Positions 17,491-27,876 are shown, counted from the first letter of the stretch. The stretch: 64,000 nucleotides of DNA from an uncultured Bacilli bacterium (GCA_934162665.1 CAKPJN010000001.1:124001-188000), one strand, 5' to 3'. Notes: generated by a model from the letters alone, not told the origin. Translations and numbers: made by a program.

Positions 17491-19209
17491 GTGAATCAAG
17501 ATTTAGCTAATGAAATTAGAACTAAGACTGATATTGTTGATATCATAGGAGAAAGAATACCACTTGTTTCTAGAGGTAAAAATTTCTTTGGAGTTTGTCC
17601 TTTTCATGATGATTCTAATCCTTCGATGTGTGTTTCTCGTGAGAAACAAATATATACTTGTTTTTCTTGTCATGCGACAGGAAATGTTTTTACTTTTTTA
17701 ATGAATTATGAACATATGGAGTTTAGAGAAGCTTTAGCTTATTTAGGAGATAGAGTTTCGGTAGATGTTAGTCATATACATTTAAAAAAGAAAAATACTA
17801 AGTTAGATAAATTATATGATGCTTATTCTTTTAGTGTTAAGTACTTTCAAAATAATTTGTTAGCAACAGCAGGGAGAGAAGCTCGTAATTATTTAGCAAA
17901 ACGTGGTATAAATGATTCTGTTATAAAAGAATTTGAAATTGGTTTTGCACTTGAAAAAAGAGATGATTTAACTAAGTTATTACAAAAAAAAGAATATGAT
18001 TTAAAAGTATTAAATGATATAGGTCTTTCTTCAATGGATCATGATATTTATATTGATAGAGTTATGTTTCCTTTATATGATGTTAGTGGTAAGGCAGTTG
18101 GATTTAGTGGAAGAATATATAAAGATGTTGATCAAAATAAATATTTAAATACAAAAGAAACTGAGATCTTTAAAAAGGGTCAAATGTTATATAATTATCA
18201 TAAAGCTGTTAGTGAGTGTCGAGTAAAGAAAAGTGTTATTGTTATGGAAGGCTTTATGGATGTTATACGTGCTCATACAATTGGAGTTACAAATACAGTA
18301 GCTTTGATGGGTACAGCTTTAACAAATGAGCAAATTCAATTAATTAAAAGGTTATCTACAAATGTTATACTTTGTTTAGATGGTGATGATCCTGGGGTAA
18401 GCGCTACATTAAAAAATGGACAATTATTAATGGATCATGGAGTAGAAGTAAAAGTTGTTATATTACCTAATCCAGATGATCCAGATACTTTTATAATAAA
18501 AAATGGAAAAGAGAGGTTTGTAGGACTAATTGAGTCAGCGATTAACTTTAGTGATTATAAAATTAATAAATTAAAAGATAATGTTGATTTTCGTAGTGAT
18601 AAAGAAAAAGCTAAATATATTAATGATGTTTTAGTAGAGACTAGTAAGATAGATGATGATATTAGAGTAGAAATTATATTAAAAAAACTTGCAAAAGAGT
18701 TTGATATAGGGTATAATACACTGGAAATACGGTTAAAAGACTTAAAGAAGTCTGTACCACAACAACAGATGATTATACCAAAGATATCTCATCAAAGAAA
18801 AAATAAGTATCAAAAAGCAATCGAAGAAATTCTTTATTTTATGCTTAATAACGACTGGGTTATTTGCCAAGTGGAAAATGAAAAATTATTGTTTCCTAGT
18901 GAGAATGCTCGTATATTAGCAAGTGAAGTAATTTATTATTATCATAAATATGGTAATATAAATATTCCTGATTTTTATACTTATGTACAGGATAAAGAAG
19001 AAATTTTATCTTTACTTAATGAAATTTTATCTTGTGATTATTCAGCTACTGTTACGAAAGAAGATTTGTTTTTATACTTTAGAGTAGTTAAAGAATATTG
19101 TCTTAAACAAGAAATAAAGAGATTAACAAATTTGATGAAAAAAGAAGTAGATCCATTAGAACAAGCTAAGATTGTTGAAAAGATTAGAAAGTTAAGAATA
19201 GGAGAATAG
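17491..19209 (+). CDS. dnaG: DNA primase DnaG
   Basis: A 572-residue primase that makes RNA primers at the replication fork. The N-terminal CHC2 zinc finger reads [11 protein letters not shown] then CFSCHATGN; the Toprim core has VMEGFMDVI and LCLDGDDPG. The C-terminal helicase-binding domain follows. The GTG at 17491 with GGAAGTGG just upstream gives the expected start [18 protein letters not shown]. It is followed after 2 bases by rpoD, the classical macromolecular synthesis operon order. Confidence 0.96.
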   Translation: MNQDLANEIRTKTDIVDIIGERIPLVSRGKNFFGVCPFHDDSNPSMCVSREKQIYTCFSCHATGNVFTFLMNYEHMEFREALAYLGDRVSVDVSHIHLKKKNTKLDKLYDAYSFSVKYFQNNLLATAGREARNYLAKRGINDSVIKEFEIGFALEKRDDLTKLLQKKEYDLKVLNDIGLSSMDHDIYIDRVMFPLYDVSGKAVGFSGRIYKDVDQNKYLNTKETEIFKKGQMLYNYHKAVSECRVKKSVIVMEGFMDVIRAHTIGVTNTVALMGTALTNEQIQLIKRLSTNVILCLDGDDPGVSATLKNGQLLMDHGVEVKVVILPNPDDPDTFIIKNGKERFVGLIESAINFSDYKINKLKDNVDFRSDKEKAKYINDVLVETSKIDDDIRVEIILKKLAKEFDIGYNTLEIRLKDLKKSVPQQQMIIPKISHQRKNKYQKAIEEILYFMLNNDWVICQVENEKLLFPSENARILASEVIYYYHKYGNINIPDFYTYVQDKEEILSLLNEILSCDYSATVTKEDLFLYFRVVKEYCLKQEIKRLTNLMKKEVDPLEQAKIVEKIRKLRIGE

Positions 19210-19211
19210 AC

Positions 19212-20306
19212 ATGGTTGGAGAAATTAAGACATTAGATGAAAGAAAAAATAAGTTACTAGCGTTAGGAAAAAAACAAGGATTCATTACTTATGAACAATT
19301 AGCTGATGAATTAAAGGGATTAGAAGTTGATAGTGATTCACTTGATGATTTATATAATACACTAATGGAAGCTGAAATAGATATTGTTACAGAAGATGGT
19401 AGTGATGATGATGCTGATGGATCTGAAATTACTGATCAAGTACAAGTTGAAGATTTAACTTTATCTAAGGATGTTAAGATTAATGATCCTGTTAGAATGT
19501 ATTTAAAAGAAATTGGACGTATTAACTTACTTACCTCTGATGAAGAATTTGAATATGCTAAAAGAGCAGAAGAAGGCGATGAAGAAGCAAAGAGAATGCT
19601 TGCTGAATCTAACTTAAGATTAGTAGTTAGTATAGCCAAAAGATATGTTGGACGTGGAATGCTTTTCTTAGATTTAATTCAAGAGGGAAATATTGGTTTA
19701 ATGAAGGCAGTTGATAAATTTGATCCAACTAAAGGATATAAATTTTCTACTTATGCAACATGGTGGATTAGACAAGCTATAACTCGTGCTATTGCTGATC
19801 AAGCAAGAACTATTCGTGTACCAGTACATATGGTTGAAACTATTAATAAGCTTGCTCGTGTACAAAGACAACTTACACAAGAGTTAAATCGTGAGCCTAC
19901 TGATGAAGAAATTGCTAAAAAATTAGGAATTACTATTGACAAGGTTCGTGAAGTATATAAGATTAGCCAAGATCCAGTTTCTTTAGAAACACCAATTGGT
20001 GAGGAAGATGATTCTCATTTAGGAGACTTTATTAAAGATGAAAGAACTATGGGACCTGAAGAATATGCAACTATAGAAATGTTAAAAGAAGAATTAGCTG
20101 GAGTACTTAGTACATTAACAGATAGAGAAGAAAAAGTATTAAGACTTAGATTTGGACTTGATGATGGACAATGTAGAACACTAGAAGAAGTTGGACAAAT
20201 TTTTGGGGTTACTCGTGAAAGAATTCGTCAAATAGAAGCAAAAGCACTTCGTAAGTTAAGACATCCATCACGTTCTAGAAAATTAAAGGATTTTTTAACT
20301 GATTAA
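19212..20306 (+). CDS. rpoD: Primary RNA polymerase sigma factor RpoD (SigA)
   Basis: A 364-residue housekeeping sigma factor. Region 1.1 is present at the N-terminus and an acidic linker spans about residues 60-85. Region 2 has [35 protein letters not shown] and [17 protein letters not shown]; region 4 has [26 protein letters not shown] precedes the ATG. It sits between dnaG and trmK and overlaps trmK by one base, so the three are one transcription unit. Confidence 0.98.
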   Translation: MVGEIKTLDERKNKLLALGKKQGFITYEQLADELKGLEVDSDSLDDLYNTLMEAEIDIVTEDGSDDDADGSEITDQVQVEDLTLSKDVKINDPVRMYLKEIGRINLLTSDEEFEYAKRAEEGDEEAKRMLAESNLRLVVSIAKRYVGRGMLFLDLIQEGNIGLMKAVDKFDPTKGYKFSTYATWWIRQAITRAIADQARTIRVPVHMVETINKLARVQRQLTQELNREPTDEEIAKKLGITIDKVREVYKISQDPVSLETPIGEEDDSHLGDFIKDERTMGPEEYATIEMLKEELAGVLSTLTDREEKVLRLRFGLDDGQCRTLEEVGQIFGVTRERIRQIEAKALRKLRHPSRSRKLKDFLTD

Positions 20307-20968
20307 TGAAAATTAGTAAACGTTTAAAGGAAATTGGTGATTTGGTAGATAATAATTCTACTTGTTTAGATGTAGGATGTGACCATGCTTTTTTAGATAT
20401 TTATTTAGTCAAAAAAGATGTAAATATCAAATGTATTGCTTCTGATATTAATAAAGGGCCTTTAGATCAGGCATTAAAAAATATTACTGATGAACATCTG
20501 GAGAAAAAAATAGAATTAAGACTTGGTAATGGACTTTCTACTTATACTGATGATATTGATACTATAATTATATCAGGTATGGGTGGAAGAGGAATGATTG
20601 GTATTTTTAAGAATGATTTAAAAATACTAAAAAAAGTTAAGACTATTATTCTTAGTCCTAATAATTATCAAGAAGATGTAAAAAGGTTTTTAGTAAAGAT
20701 AGGTTTTTATATAGATTCAGAAAAGTTAGTAAAAGATGGTAAAATTATCTATCAGGTTATTAAATTTAGGCGAGGCAGAGTTAGATATAGTAGAAAAGAG
20801 TATTTTTTTGGACCTTGTTTATTAAAGAATAAACCTAGTAACTTTATTGAATATTTTTCAAGAGAGTTGAAGTCTAGAGAAATTTTACTTGCTATATTGC
20901 CTAAGAATTATAGATTAAAGAAATTTTTATTAAAACGTGAAATAGCGATGCTTAAGGAAGAACTATAA
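20306..20968 (+). CDS. trmK: tRNA (adenine-22-N1)-methyltransferase TrmK
   Basis: A 220-residue SAM-dependent Rossmann methyltransferase that makes m1A22 in tRNA. The SAM motif CLDVGCDHAFLDIYL is near residue 20, the acidic ASDINKGPL follows, and IISGMGG is the catalytic-loop signature of this family. The start overlaps the last base of the rpoD stop (TAATG). The order rpoD-trmK matches the Bacillus dnaG-sigA-yqfN region. Confidence 0.92.
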   Translation: MKISKRLKEIGDLVDNNSTCLDVGCDHAFLDIYLVKKDVNIKCIASDINKGPLDQALKNITDEHLEKKIELRLGNGLSTYTDDIDTIIISGMGGRGMIGIFKNDLKILKKVKTIILSPNNYQEDVKRFLVKIGFYIDSEKLVKDGKIIYQVIKFRRGRVRYSRKEYFFGPCLLKNKPSNFIEYFSRELKSREILLAILPKNYRLKKFLLKREIAMLKEEL

Positions 20969-20999
20969 AGACAAGAAATTATTTTTTCTTGTCTTTTTT
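20967..20999. terminator. Terminator at the end of the dnaG operon
   Basis: AAAGACAAGAA pairs with TTCTTGTCTTT and is followed by T residues. The 3' arm also encodes the last lysine-rich codons of the convergent gene ending at 20979. Confidence 0.85.
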
Positions 21000-21347
21000 G
21001 CTGATTCCCATTATACCTCCTAGTATAGAAGACATGGAAATGATAAAATAATATAATATAATTCTAGGTCTTAATCTACTTTTAGTTAGTAAAGATAAAA
21101 TTAAGAATATTGAAATCATGATACCGGCAAATTTAATACCTTCAAGATAACCATGCTTTTCTGCTTGTTTTCCTAGAATGTAGCTTTGAATGAATATATT
21201 TAGTAGGACAACTATTACTTTTAAATAGTTATATACGTTTTGACCTATTATATTAAAATAGTATAAAGCTGTTAGAATACTAATACTTATAATAATGGAA
21301 ATGATTGTCCATAGTGCTCTTTTTCCATACTTTTCTAGATATTTCAT
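20979..21347 (-). CDS. Small four-helix membrane protein (TIGR04086-like)
   Basis: A 122-residue protein with four hydrophobic segments and a lysine-rich C-terminus (SKKDKKK). The size and the mid-protein segment around GKQAEKHGYLEGIKFAGI resemble the TIGR04086 (YrzE-like) family found in Bacillota, whose function is unknown. ATG at 21347 follows TAGAGGTGT. It is convergent with trmK and divergent from the DUF421 gene. Confidence 0.5.
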   Translation of the reverse strand: MKYLEKYGKRALWTIISIIISISILTALYYFNIIGQNVYNYLKVIVVLLNIFIQSYILGKQAEKHGYLEGIKFAGIMISIFLILSLLTKSRLRPRIILYYFIISMSSILGGIMGISKKDKKK

Positions 21348-21421
21348 ATGACACCTCTAATAAAAAATATGTTTTTGTATAAAAATTTATACATTTTATC
21401 AAAATAAATATAGGTGATAAT

Positions 21422-22066
21422 ATGAAATATTTTATAGTGCTTGGTAGAACGTTGTTCTTTTATGTTTTAATTACTGCAGTATATAGATTTATGGGAAAAA
21501 GAGAAATTGGAGAATTATCTATTATGGACTTAATTGTTTCAATATTTATTGCAGAACTTGCTGCTATATCTATAGATAATTATAAAGAGAGTATATTTTT
21601 ATCGATTATTCCAATGTTTGTTTTAGTAATAATTCAGATTGCGGTCGCTAAAATATCTTTAAAGAGCGCTAAAACTAGAAGTGTTATTGATGGAGAACCT
21701 TCAGTTATTATTAATAGGGGTAAAGTTAATTTTAAGGAAATGTTAAAACAAAGATATAATTTAGATGACTTATTAACACAACTTAGGGCACAATCTATTA
21801 AATCTATAGAAGAAGTTGATTATGCAATTTTAGAGACTAGTGGACGTCTTTCAGTATTTAAAAAAGATGAAGATAAACATAGATTATATCCATTACCAAT
21901 AATTTTAGATGGTAAAATACAAGAAGATACTTTGTTACAAATTAGAAAAAGCAAAGAATGGTTAGAACAAGAATTAGAAGATAAGAATTTTGATTTGAAA
22001 GATATTTTTTATGGATTTTATAAGAATAAAGAATTATTTTTAATAAAAAGAGAAAATGTAAAATAA
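21422..22066 (+). CDS. DUF421 (YetF-like) membrane protein
   Basis: A 214-residue protein with three N-terminal membrane helices carrying YRFMGKREIGELSIMDLIVSI, followed by a soluble domain with LLTQLRAQSIKSIEEVDYAILE and GRLSVFKK. This is the DUF421/YetF arrangement found in many spore-formers, including germination-related paralogues in Bacillus. Its role here is not defined. The gene has a TAGGTGATA ribosome binding site and ends 48 bases before the next gene. Confidence 0.85.
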   Translation: MKYFIVLGRTLFFYVLITAVYRFMGKREIGELSIMDLIVSIFIAELAAISIDNYKESIFLSIIPMFVLVIIQIAVAKISLKSAKTRSVIDGEPSVIINRGKVNFKEMLKQRYNLDDLLTQLRAQSIKSIEEVDYAILETSGRLSVFKKDEDKHRLYPLPIILDGKIQEDTLLQIRKSKEWLEQELEDKNFDLKDIFYGFYKNKELFLIKRENVK

Positions 22067-22114
22067 ACGACAAATTATTTATATGATGAGTTATATATTT
22101 AATTTGGTGATGAT

Positions 22115-23290
22115 ATGCGAAAGTCATTTGTTTTAGTTTTGATTTTTTTAGTAGTGTGTTTATTTATTTTTACTGATAATGAAAAAGAAGTAGTTAATAA
22201 AAAAAAAGAAGATTATGAAAAAAGAGTAGTATTTATTAGTTATATTGAACTTTCTAAGTATGTTAAAAACAAAGATGTTGAAGAAAGTAAGAAAAATATT
22301 TCTCAGATGGTTAAAAATATCAAGGATTTAGGATTTAATACGATTATTTTACAAGTTAGAAGTTTTAGTGATGCTATATATAAATCAAATATATTTCCAT
22401 GGAGTAGTTGTGTAGCAGAATACGAGGGAGAATCGCCTGGATATGATGTTTTAGAATATTTTATAAATGTTAGTCATTCTAATAATATTAAGCTTCATGC
22501 TTGGTTAAATCCTTATAGAGTAAGAACAAGCACGGATGTTTCTACTATTAGTAAAGATAATCCGGCATATAAATATATTAATACAGATACTTTATATATC
22601 AATAATGGTATTTATTATAATCCTGCAAAAAAAGAAGTTAATAAGTTAATAGTGTCTGGGATTGATGAGATATTAGATAATTATGATGTGGATGGGATTT
22701 GTTTTGATGATTATTTTTATCCTGATAAATTAGTTGGTGCAAGTGATTATTTAGAGTATAAGAAAGATAATCCTTTAGTATCTTTTGATGAATTTAGGCT
22801 TATGATTATAAATAAAATGATTGAAAATGTTCATAAGAGTTGTGAAAATAAAAATAAACCTTTTGGAATATCGCCAAGTGGTAATATAGAAAATAATTAT
22901 GATGGAATTTATGCTGATGTAAAAAAGTGGGGTGGTAGTGATTTATATGTTGATTATCTAATGCCACAAATATATTATGGTTTCTTTAATGAAGCTCAAG
23001 CATTTCATAAGGTATTAAAAGAATGGGATAATCTTATAACAAATAATTCTATAGAGTTAATTCCTGCTCTTGCATTTTATAAAGTTGGTGAAGTTGATAA
23101 ATATGCAAGAGATGGTTCTACTGAGTGGGTTGATAACAATGATATTATTATGAGGGAAATACTTTTATCTAGAAATTTAAAAAATTATAATGGTTTTGCA
23201 TTATATAGATATGATTATTTGTTTAATGATGAATTAAAAACTTCTACTACTATGAAAGAAATAGAAAATATGAAAAGGATACTTAAATAA
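22115..23290 (+). CDS. Glycoside hydrolase-like protein, GHL10 (DUF187) family
   Basis: A 391-residue exported protein: N-terminal signal anchor (residues 1-22), then a TIM-barrel-like domain with NIKDLGFNTIILQVRSFSDA, LHAWLNPYRVRTS, GICFDDYFYPD and YLMPQIYYGF. These match the GHL10/YngK group of putative extracellular glycan hydrolases. The acidic pair in FDDYF is the likely catalytic region. Substrate unknown; peptidoglycan is a guess. ATG 22115 follows GGTGAT. Confidence 0.82.
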   Translation: MRKSFVLVLIFLVVCLFIFTDNEKEVVNKKKEDYEKRVVFISYIELSKYVKNKDVEESKKNISQMVKNIKDLGFNTIILQVRSFSDAIYKSNIFPWSSCVAEYEGESPGYDVLEYFINVSHSNNIKLHAWLNPYRVRTSTDVSTISKDNPAYKYINTDTLYINNGIYYNPAKKEVNKLIVSGIDEILDNYDVDGICFDDYFYPDKLVGASDYLEYKKDNPLVSFDEFRLMIINKMIENVHKSCENKNKPFGISPSGNIENNYDGIYADVKKWGGSDLYVDYLMPQIYYGFFNEAQAFHKVLKEWDNLITNNSIELIPALAFYKVGEVDKYARDGSTEWVDNNDIIMREILLSRNLKNYNGFALYRYDYLFNDELKTSTTMKEIENMKRILK

Positions 23291-23412
23291 GTATTTTGTT
23301 ATAACTATATATCTAAAATTATAAAGTCTATAAAATTTTTATAAAAAATTTGAAATAGGCTTTTTTATTTTTTATATTTTGATATAATATAATATATAAG
23401 ATGGGTGAGATA

Positions 23413-23838
23413 ATGAAGAAGGAATCAGGATTTACTTTAGTTGAGATACTTGCTACTATTACAATACTTGGTGTTATTGCGGTGGTTGCGGTTCCAAATA
23501 TTTTAGGTGTAGTTAAGAGAAATAAAGATAAAACATATATTGAGGATGCTAAAAAATTAGTTTCGCTTGTTGAATATCAGTTTAGAAGTGGAACTAACAA
23601 AACAGTTCCTCAGATAGTATGTATTAAAGATTTAGAAACAGATGAATTTGAAACTGCTCCTAATGGAGGAAGCTATGATGAAAATAATTCGTGTGTTAAA
23701 ATTACTATAAGTAATAATGAATATAAATATATGGTTACTATTAAAGAAAAATATGAGAGTAGGACACGAGGGATAGAGGCTGTTGATTCAGATGATTTAT
23801 ATAAAGATGATGTTTTTAGTAAAATAAAGAATTTTTAA
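23413..23838 (+). CDS. Type IV prepilin-like protein
   Basis: A 141-residue protein with a class III signal: KKESG followed by FTLVEILATITILGVIAV, cleaved after the glycine by a prepilin peptidase. The mature part starts with F and has the +5 glutamate. A variable C-terminal domain with two cysteines follows. ATG 23413 is chosen because GGGTGAG precedes it; an ATG at 23401 is in frame. It pairs with a second prepilin gene, but no pilus ATPase, platform or peptidase gene is nearby. Confidence 0.8.
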   Translation: MKKESGFTLVEILATITILGVIAVVAVPNILGVVKRNKDKTYIEDAKKLVSLVEYQFRSGTNKTVPQIVCIKDLETDEFETAPNGGSYDENNSCVKITISNNEYKYMVTIKEKYESRTRGIEAVDSDDLYKDDVFSKIKNF

Positions 23839-23922
23839 TAGAATTATTTAAAAGTTAGTAATTGCTAAAATGAATAAAATATGATATTATATTTTTAGTA
23901 TATAGTAGAGGAGATTGTTAAA

Positions 23923-24486
23923 ATGTATAAAAGAATAAAAAATAAAAGTGGATTTACTTTGATTGAATTACTTGCTGTTATTGTTATTATGGGTGTATTA
24001 ATGATGGTAGCGATTCCGGCGATGACTAGATATATAGAAAATGCTAAAAGAGATGTATTTGCTGATACTGCAAAAAAATATATTGGGGCTGTTCGTTATA
24101 CATTACTTAGTGATGGATACGAATGCGTAGATCCCACAAATTCTTCTAAATCGGTTGATTGTGGTTTAACAGATCTTGCTCCGAGTGGTAAGAAATTGGT
24201 TATTCCAGCTAATTTAATTGAATTGGAAAATAATACTGAAAAATCTCCATGGGGAAAAACTTTTGATGGTAAAATTGCTTGGATAATTGTTGAGAATACT
24301 GGTACAGCAGATACTCCAAAATATACTTATTATTTTACAGGTACAGATGCATCTAAGAATGGTATAAATAAAGTTGTAGAAGAAAATAGTATTAGTCGTT
24401 CGGTAGTAAAAAAAGCTAATTCGACTGCTGCTGCAAATCCATGTTCATCTTCTACAGAGTGTTATCTTGTTTCAAAACTTAAATAA
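23923..24486 (+). CDS. Type IV prepilin-like protein (second)
   Basis: A 187-residue protein with the prepilin signal NKSG then FTLIELLAVIVIMGVLMMVA, including the +5 glutamate, and a C-terminal domain with four cysteines (near residues 67, 75, 174 and 180) that could form disulfides. GTAGAGGAGA is the ribosome binding site. It is 84 bases after the first prepilin and probably co-expressed. It may be the major or a minor subunit of a type IV-like pilus or competence pseudopilus. Confidence 0.8.
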   Translation: MYKRIKNKSGFTLIELLAVIVIMGVLMMVAIPAMTRYIENAKRDVFADTAKKYIGAVRYTLLSDGYECVDPTNSSKSVDCGLTDLAPSGKKLVIPANLIELENNTEKSPWGKTFDGKIAWIIVENTGTADTPKYTYYFTGTDASKNGINKVVEENSISRSVVKKANSTAAANPCSSSTECYLVSKLK

Positions 24487-24511
24487 AATTTTGATTATTT
24501 ATGATATAATG

Positions 24512-24540
24512 AACTTAGTTTGAAAACTAAGTTTTATTTT
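24512..24540 (+). terminator. Hairpin after prepilin genes
   Basis: AACTTAGTTT and AAACTAAGTT (24512-24533) form a perfect inverted repeat followed by TTATTTT. A TATAAT at 24505-24510 lies just before it, so it could also fall in the nfo leader. Confidence 0.65.
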
Positions 24541-24550
24541 GGAGGTATAT

Positions 24551-25435
24551 ATGTTAATTATTGGAAGCCATGTTGGTTTTAAGAAAGATACACAACTAGT
24601 TGGAAGTTTAAAAGAAGCTTTGTCTTATGGAGCTAATACTTTTATGTTTTATACAGGAGCTCCTCAAAATACTAAAAGATATCCAATTGAGGATGGACTT
24701 ACTTTGGAAGCGTTAAGTATCATGAAAGAAAAAGAAATTGATTATTCTAAAGTTATTGTTCATGCACCATATATTGTAAATTTAGCTAATGATATAGATC
24801 ATGATAAATATATGTTTGCGATTAATTTTTTGGAAGAAGAAATTAGAAGATGTGAAAGTCTTGGGGTTAAATATTTAGTTTTACATCCGGGTAGTCATGT
24901 GGGACTTGGTATAGAAAATGGAATTGAAAATATTGCTCGTGCACTTAATAAGATATTTATGAACGGTACTTCAATTACTGTTTTACTTGAAACAATGGCT
25001 GGTAAGGGTAGTGAAGTAGGTTCTAAGTTAGAAGAAATAAAAGAAATTATTGATTTAGTAGAAGATAAAGAACATATAGGTGTATGTCTTGATACATGTC
25101 ATTTGAGTGATGCTGGGTATGATATTTCTGATTTTGATAAATTTTTAGACTTTTTTGATAAAATTATAGGAATAAGTTATATTAAATGTGTTCATGTTAA
25201 TGATAGTAAAAATGAAAAAGGTACACATAAAGATAGACATGAAAATATAGGTTTTGGTCATATTGGTTATGATACCTTAATAAGTATTATTTATAATAAG
25301 AGATTAGAAGATGTTCCAAAAATACTAGAAACACCTTATGTTGATTTATATGCTCCATATAAATATGAAATAGAAATGATTAAAAATAAAAAATTTGATA
25401 AAAATTTAATTGATAAGATAAAAAAACAAGATTAA
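24551..25435 (+). CDS. nfo: Endonuclease IV (deoxyribonuclease IV) Nfo
   Basis: A 294-residue AP endonuclease of base-excision repair. The TIM-barrel metal motifs are visible: GSHVGF at the start, HAPYIVNLA, LHPGSH, LLETMAGKGSE, CLDTCH, and HVNDSK followed by DRHENIGFG. GGAGGT six bases upstream of ATG 24551 decides the start; the frame is open upstream to a TTG. The stop overlaps the end of the convergent DUF2624 frame, matching the yqfS-yqfT neighbourhood of Bacillus. Confidence 0.95.
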   Translation: MLIIGSHVGFKKDTQLVGSLKEALSYGANTFMFYTGAPQNTKRYPIEDGLTLEALSIMKEKEIDYSKVIVHAPYIVNLANDIDHDKYMFAINFLEEEIRRCESLGVKYLVLHPGSHVGLGIENGIENIARALNKIFMNGTSITVLLETMAGKGSEVGSKLEEIKEIIDLVEDKEHIGVCLDTCHLSDAGYDISDFDKFLDFFDKIIGISYIKCVHVNDSKNEKGTHKDRHENIGFGHIGYDTLISIIYNKRLEDVPKILETPYVDLYAPYKYEIEMIKNKKFDKNLIDKIKKQD

Positions 25436-25686
25436 GATAAATACTTAGTCTTGTTTTCCATATAAAGTTTAATTATTGTGTTGTATAAATCTTCTCGCAA
25501 TACATTTTTTAGGCCAAATAGTTTTTCATCATGACCATTTAATACGTCAATATAATTTTCCTTAATAAAATTATAGATAATAACTGTTTCACTATTAGTT
25601 ATATTAATATTATTTTTTTGAGCATATCTTTTGATGTCATCTATAGTAAGTTTTGGAATATACTTTTTAATAAGTTCTTTATAAAT
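25432..25686 (-). CDS. DUF2624 (YqfT-like) protein with an apparent ATT start
   Basis: The minus strand encodes 84 residues, IYKELIKKYIPKLTIDDIKR and onward, ending LYMENKTKYLS. The pattern K..I..LT.DDI..YA...NI.IT....IIYNFIKEN matches DUF2624, whose Bacillus member YqfT is next to nfo. No ATG, GTG or TTG is available at the N-terminus, but AGAGGTG (25690-25696 on the plus axis) is placed correctly for an ATT codon at 25684-25686. ATT is a rare initiator, so either this is true ATT initiation or the start was lost. Function unknown. Confidence 0.6.
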   Translation of the reverse strand: MYKELIKKYIPKLTIDDIKRYAQKNNINITNSETVIIYNFIKENYIDVLNGHDEKLFGLKNVLREDLYNTIIKLYMENKTKYLS

Positions 25687-25761
25687 AAAATCACCTCTTA
25701 GAAAAATATATGAAATAAGTTTTGAAATATGTGATAAACTATTAGTGAAAGGAATTTAACT

Positions 25762-27834
25762 ATGAAGAAAAGAATAAAGAGAGGTAAAAATATAAATAAA
25801 AGTAAAAAAACTATAATTGATATTGATAAGGTTATTTATAGACGATTTTTAGTTTTTTTAGTAGTAATTATAGCTTTTTTTGTAGTTGTTTGCTTTAAGT
25901 TATATCAAGTTATGGTTTATGATAATAATAAATATAGTAAAAAACTTTTAGAATTATCTTATGATACAGTAGAAGGCGGAAGTTCTCCTAGAGGAAGAAT
26001 TTATGATAGAAATTATAATATTTTAGTTGATAATAAATCAGTTAAAACTATTACTTATAAGAAAAGAAAGGGTATTACTACTAAAGAGATGATTGATCTT
26101 GCTTATTTAGTTTCTTCACATATAGAACTTGATTATTCTAAAATTACTGATAGAGCTAAAAGGGAGTTTTTCTTAGCTAAGTATCCTGATATTTGTAATA
26201 AAAAGATTAGTGATAATGAAAGAAAAAAAGTACAAATGAAAAAACTTACTAATAATGATTTGATGGAGTTAAAAATTAAAAGAATTACAGATTTAGAACT
26301 TTCTAAGTTTAATGATAATGATTTAAAAGCTGCTTATTTATATTATTTAATGAATAAAGGTTATACATATGATGAGAAAATTATTAAAACTGATGTTAGT
26401 GATAGTGAATATGCATATATAGCTGAGCATAATGAAGAATTAGATGGATTTAATACTAAACTTGATTGGGAAAGAGTATATCCATATGGGGATACGTTTA
26501 AGAGTATTTTAGGTACTGTTTCATCAGCTGATCAGGGAATACCAGCTGATTTAAAGAGTTATTATTTAAGTAAGGGTTATGCTTTAAGTGATAGAGTTGG
26601 ACTTAGCTATATAGAAAAGCAATATGAGTCTTATTTAAAAGGAGAAAAAGCTTTATATAAAGTTGTTAATTCACATGAACTTAGTCTTTTAAAAGATGGT
26701 ATGAGAGGTAATGATATAGTTTTATCCATTGATATTAAGTTACAGCAAGAAGTAGAAAGAATATTATCAGAGGAAGTTTTAAAGACTAAGAGTGAGGCTA
26801 ATACTGATTATTATGATCATTCTAGTGTGATTATACAAGATCCTAATACTGGTGAGATACTCGCTATGGTATCTAAAAGAGTTGTGAATGGGCAAATAGT
26901 TGATTTTACTACTAGTCTTTTAACTTCACCTATTACTCCTGGTTCTGTTGTTAAGGGGGCATCTATGTTAGTTGGTTATAATACAGGCGTAATTAAAATT
27001 GGGGAGTATATGATTGATGAATGTATAAAAGTAGCTGGGGCTCCTCAAAAATGTTCATCTCATACATTAGGTAGAATAGATGATATAACAGCTCTTGCGA
27101 AAAGTAGTAATGTATATCAATTTAAAACAGCTATTCGTGTAAATGGTCAGGAGTATGGTTATGGTATGAAACTTAATTTTAATCAAAAGGCTTTTGATAC
27201 TTATCGTAATATGTATCATTCATTTGGACTTGGAGTTAAAACAGGTATTGATTTACCGGTAGAAAGTACTGGATATTCTTCTAAAGATGTATCTGCTGGT
27301 AATTTGTTAGATTATGTAATGGGTCAATATGAGACTTATACACCGATTCAATTATCTCAATATATTTCAACTATTGCTAACGGAGGTTCTAGATTACAGC
27401 CACATTTATTAAAAGAAGTTCATGAGGCTACTGATGATTCATCATTAGGTAAAACAATCTTATCGGTTCAAAAGAAAGTTCTTAATACAATTGATACTAA
27501 ACCTGAATATATGGCTAGGGTAAAAGAAGGATTTTATGCAGTTATGCATTCTGCTGGTGGATATGGAGTAGGATATATTGATCAAAAATATGATTCGGCT
27601 GGTAAAACTGGTACTTCACAAAGTTTCTTAGATACTAATAATGATGGTGTCATTGATACAGAAACTATTACAAGTTCATTTATTGGTTATGCGCCATCTA
27701 CTAATCCTAGAATTTCTATTATTGTTACTTCACCTGATTCATCTCATCCTAATTCAGCAACAGATTATGCAAGTTTAGTTACACTTCATATTACTAAAGC
27801 AATTACAAATAAATATTTTGAAATGTATCCATAA
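25762..27834 (+). CDS. Class B penicillin-binding protein, PBP2/MrdA type
   Basis: A 690-residue peptidoglycan transpeptidase: cytoplasmic basic tail, membrane helix at about residues 29-50, pedestal domain starting with SPRGRIYDRN, and C-terminal transpeptidase. The catalytic serine is S395 in GSVVKG, the second motif SSN is at 448-450 and KTGT begins at K615. These are all intact. The pedestal has an insertion-rich region around residues 120-250. It lies alone between DUF2624 and mraZ, not in the mur-fts cluster. Division versus elongation role cannot be settled from sequence. Confidence 0.9.
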   Translation: MKKRIKRGKNINKSKKTIIDIDKVIYRRFLVFLVVIIAFFVVVCFKLYQVMVYDNNKYSKKLLELSYDTVEGGSSPRGRIYDRNYNILVDNKSVKTITYKKRKGITTKEMIDLAYLVSSHIELDYSKITDRAKREFFLAKYPDICNKKISDNERKKVQMKKLTNNDLMELKIKRITDLELSKFNDNDLKAAYLYYLMNKGYTYDEKIIKTDVSDSEYAYIAEHNEELDGFNTKLDWERVYPYGDTFKSILGTVSSADQGIPADLKSYYLSKGYALSDRVGLSYIEKQYESYLKGEKALYKVVNSHELSLLKDGMRGNDIVLSIDIKLQQEVERILSEEVLKTKSEANTDYYDHSSVIIQDPNTGEILAMVSKRVVNGQIVDFTTSLLTSPITPGSVVKGASMLVGYNTGVIKIGEYMIDECIKVAGAPQKCSSHTLGRIDDITALAKSSNVYQFKTAIRVNGQEYGYGMKLNFNQKAFDTYRNMYHSFGLGVKTGIDLPVESTGYSSKDVSAGNLLDYVMGQYETYTPIQLSQYISTIANGGSRLQPHLLKEVHEATDDSSLGKTILSVQKKVLNTIDTKPEYMARVKEGFYAVMHSAGGYGVGYIDQKYDSAGKTGTSQSFLDTNNDGVIDTETITSSFIGYAPSTNPRISIIVTSPDSSHPNSATDYASLVTLHITKAITNKYFEMYP

Positions 27835-27847
27835 TTATTGAATAAAG

Positions 27848-27876
27848 TTGAAATAGCTTGATTATTATGATATAAT
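27848..27876 (+). promoter_or_regulatory. Promoter for mraZ and the sigma-like gene
   Basis: TTGAAA at 27848-27853 and TATAAT at 27871-27876 with 17-base spacing. Confidence 0.7.
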
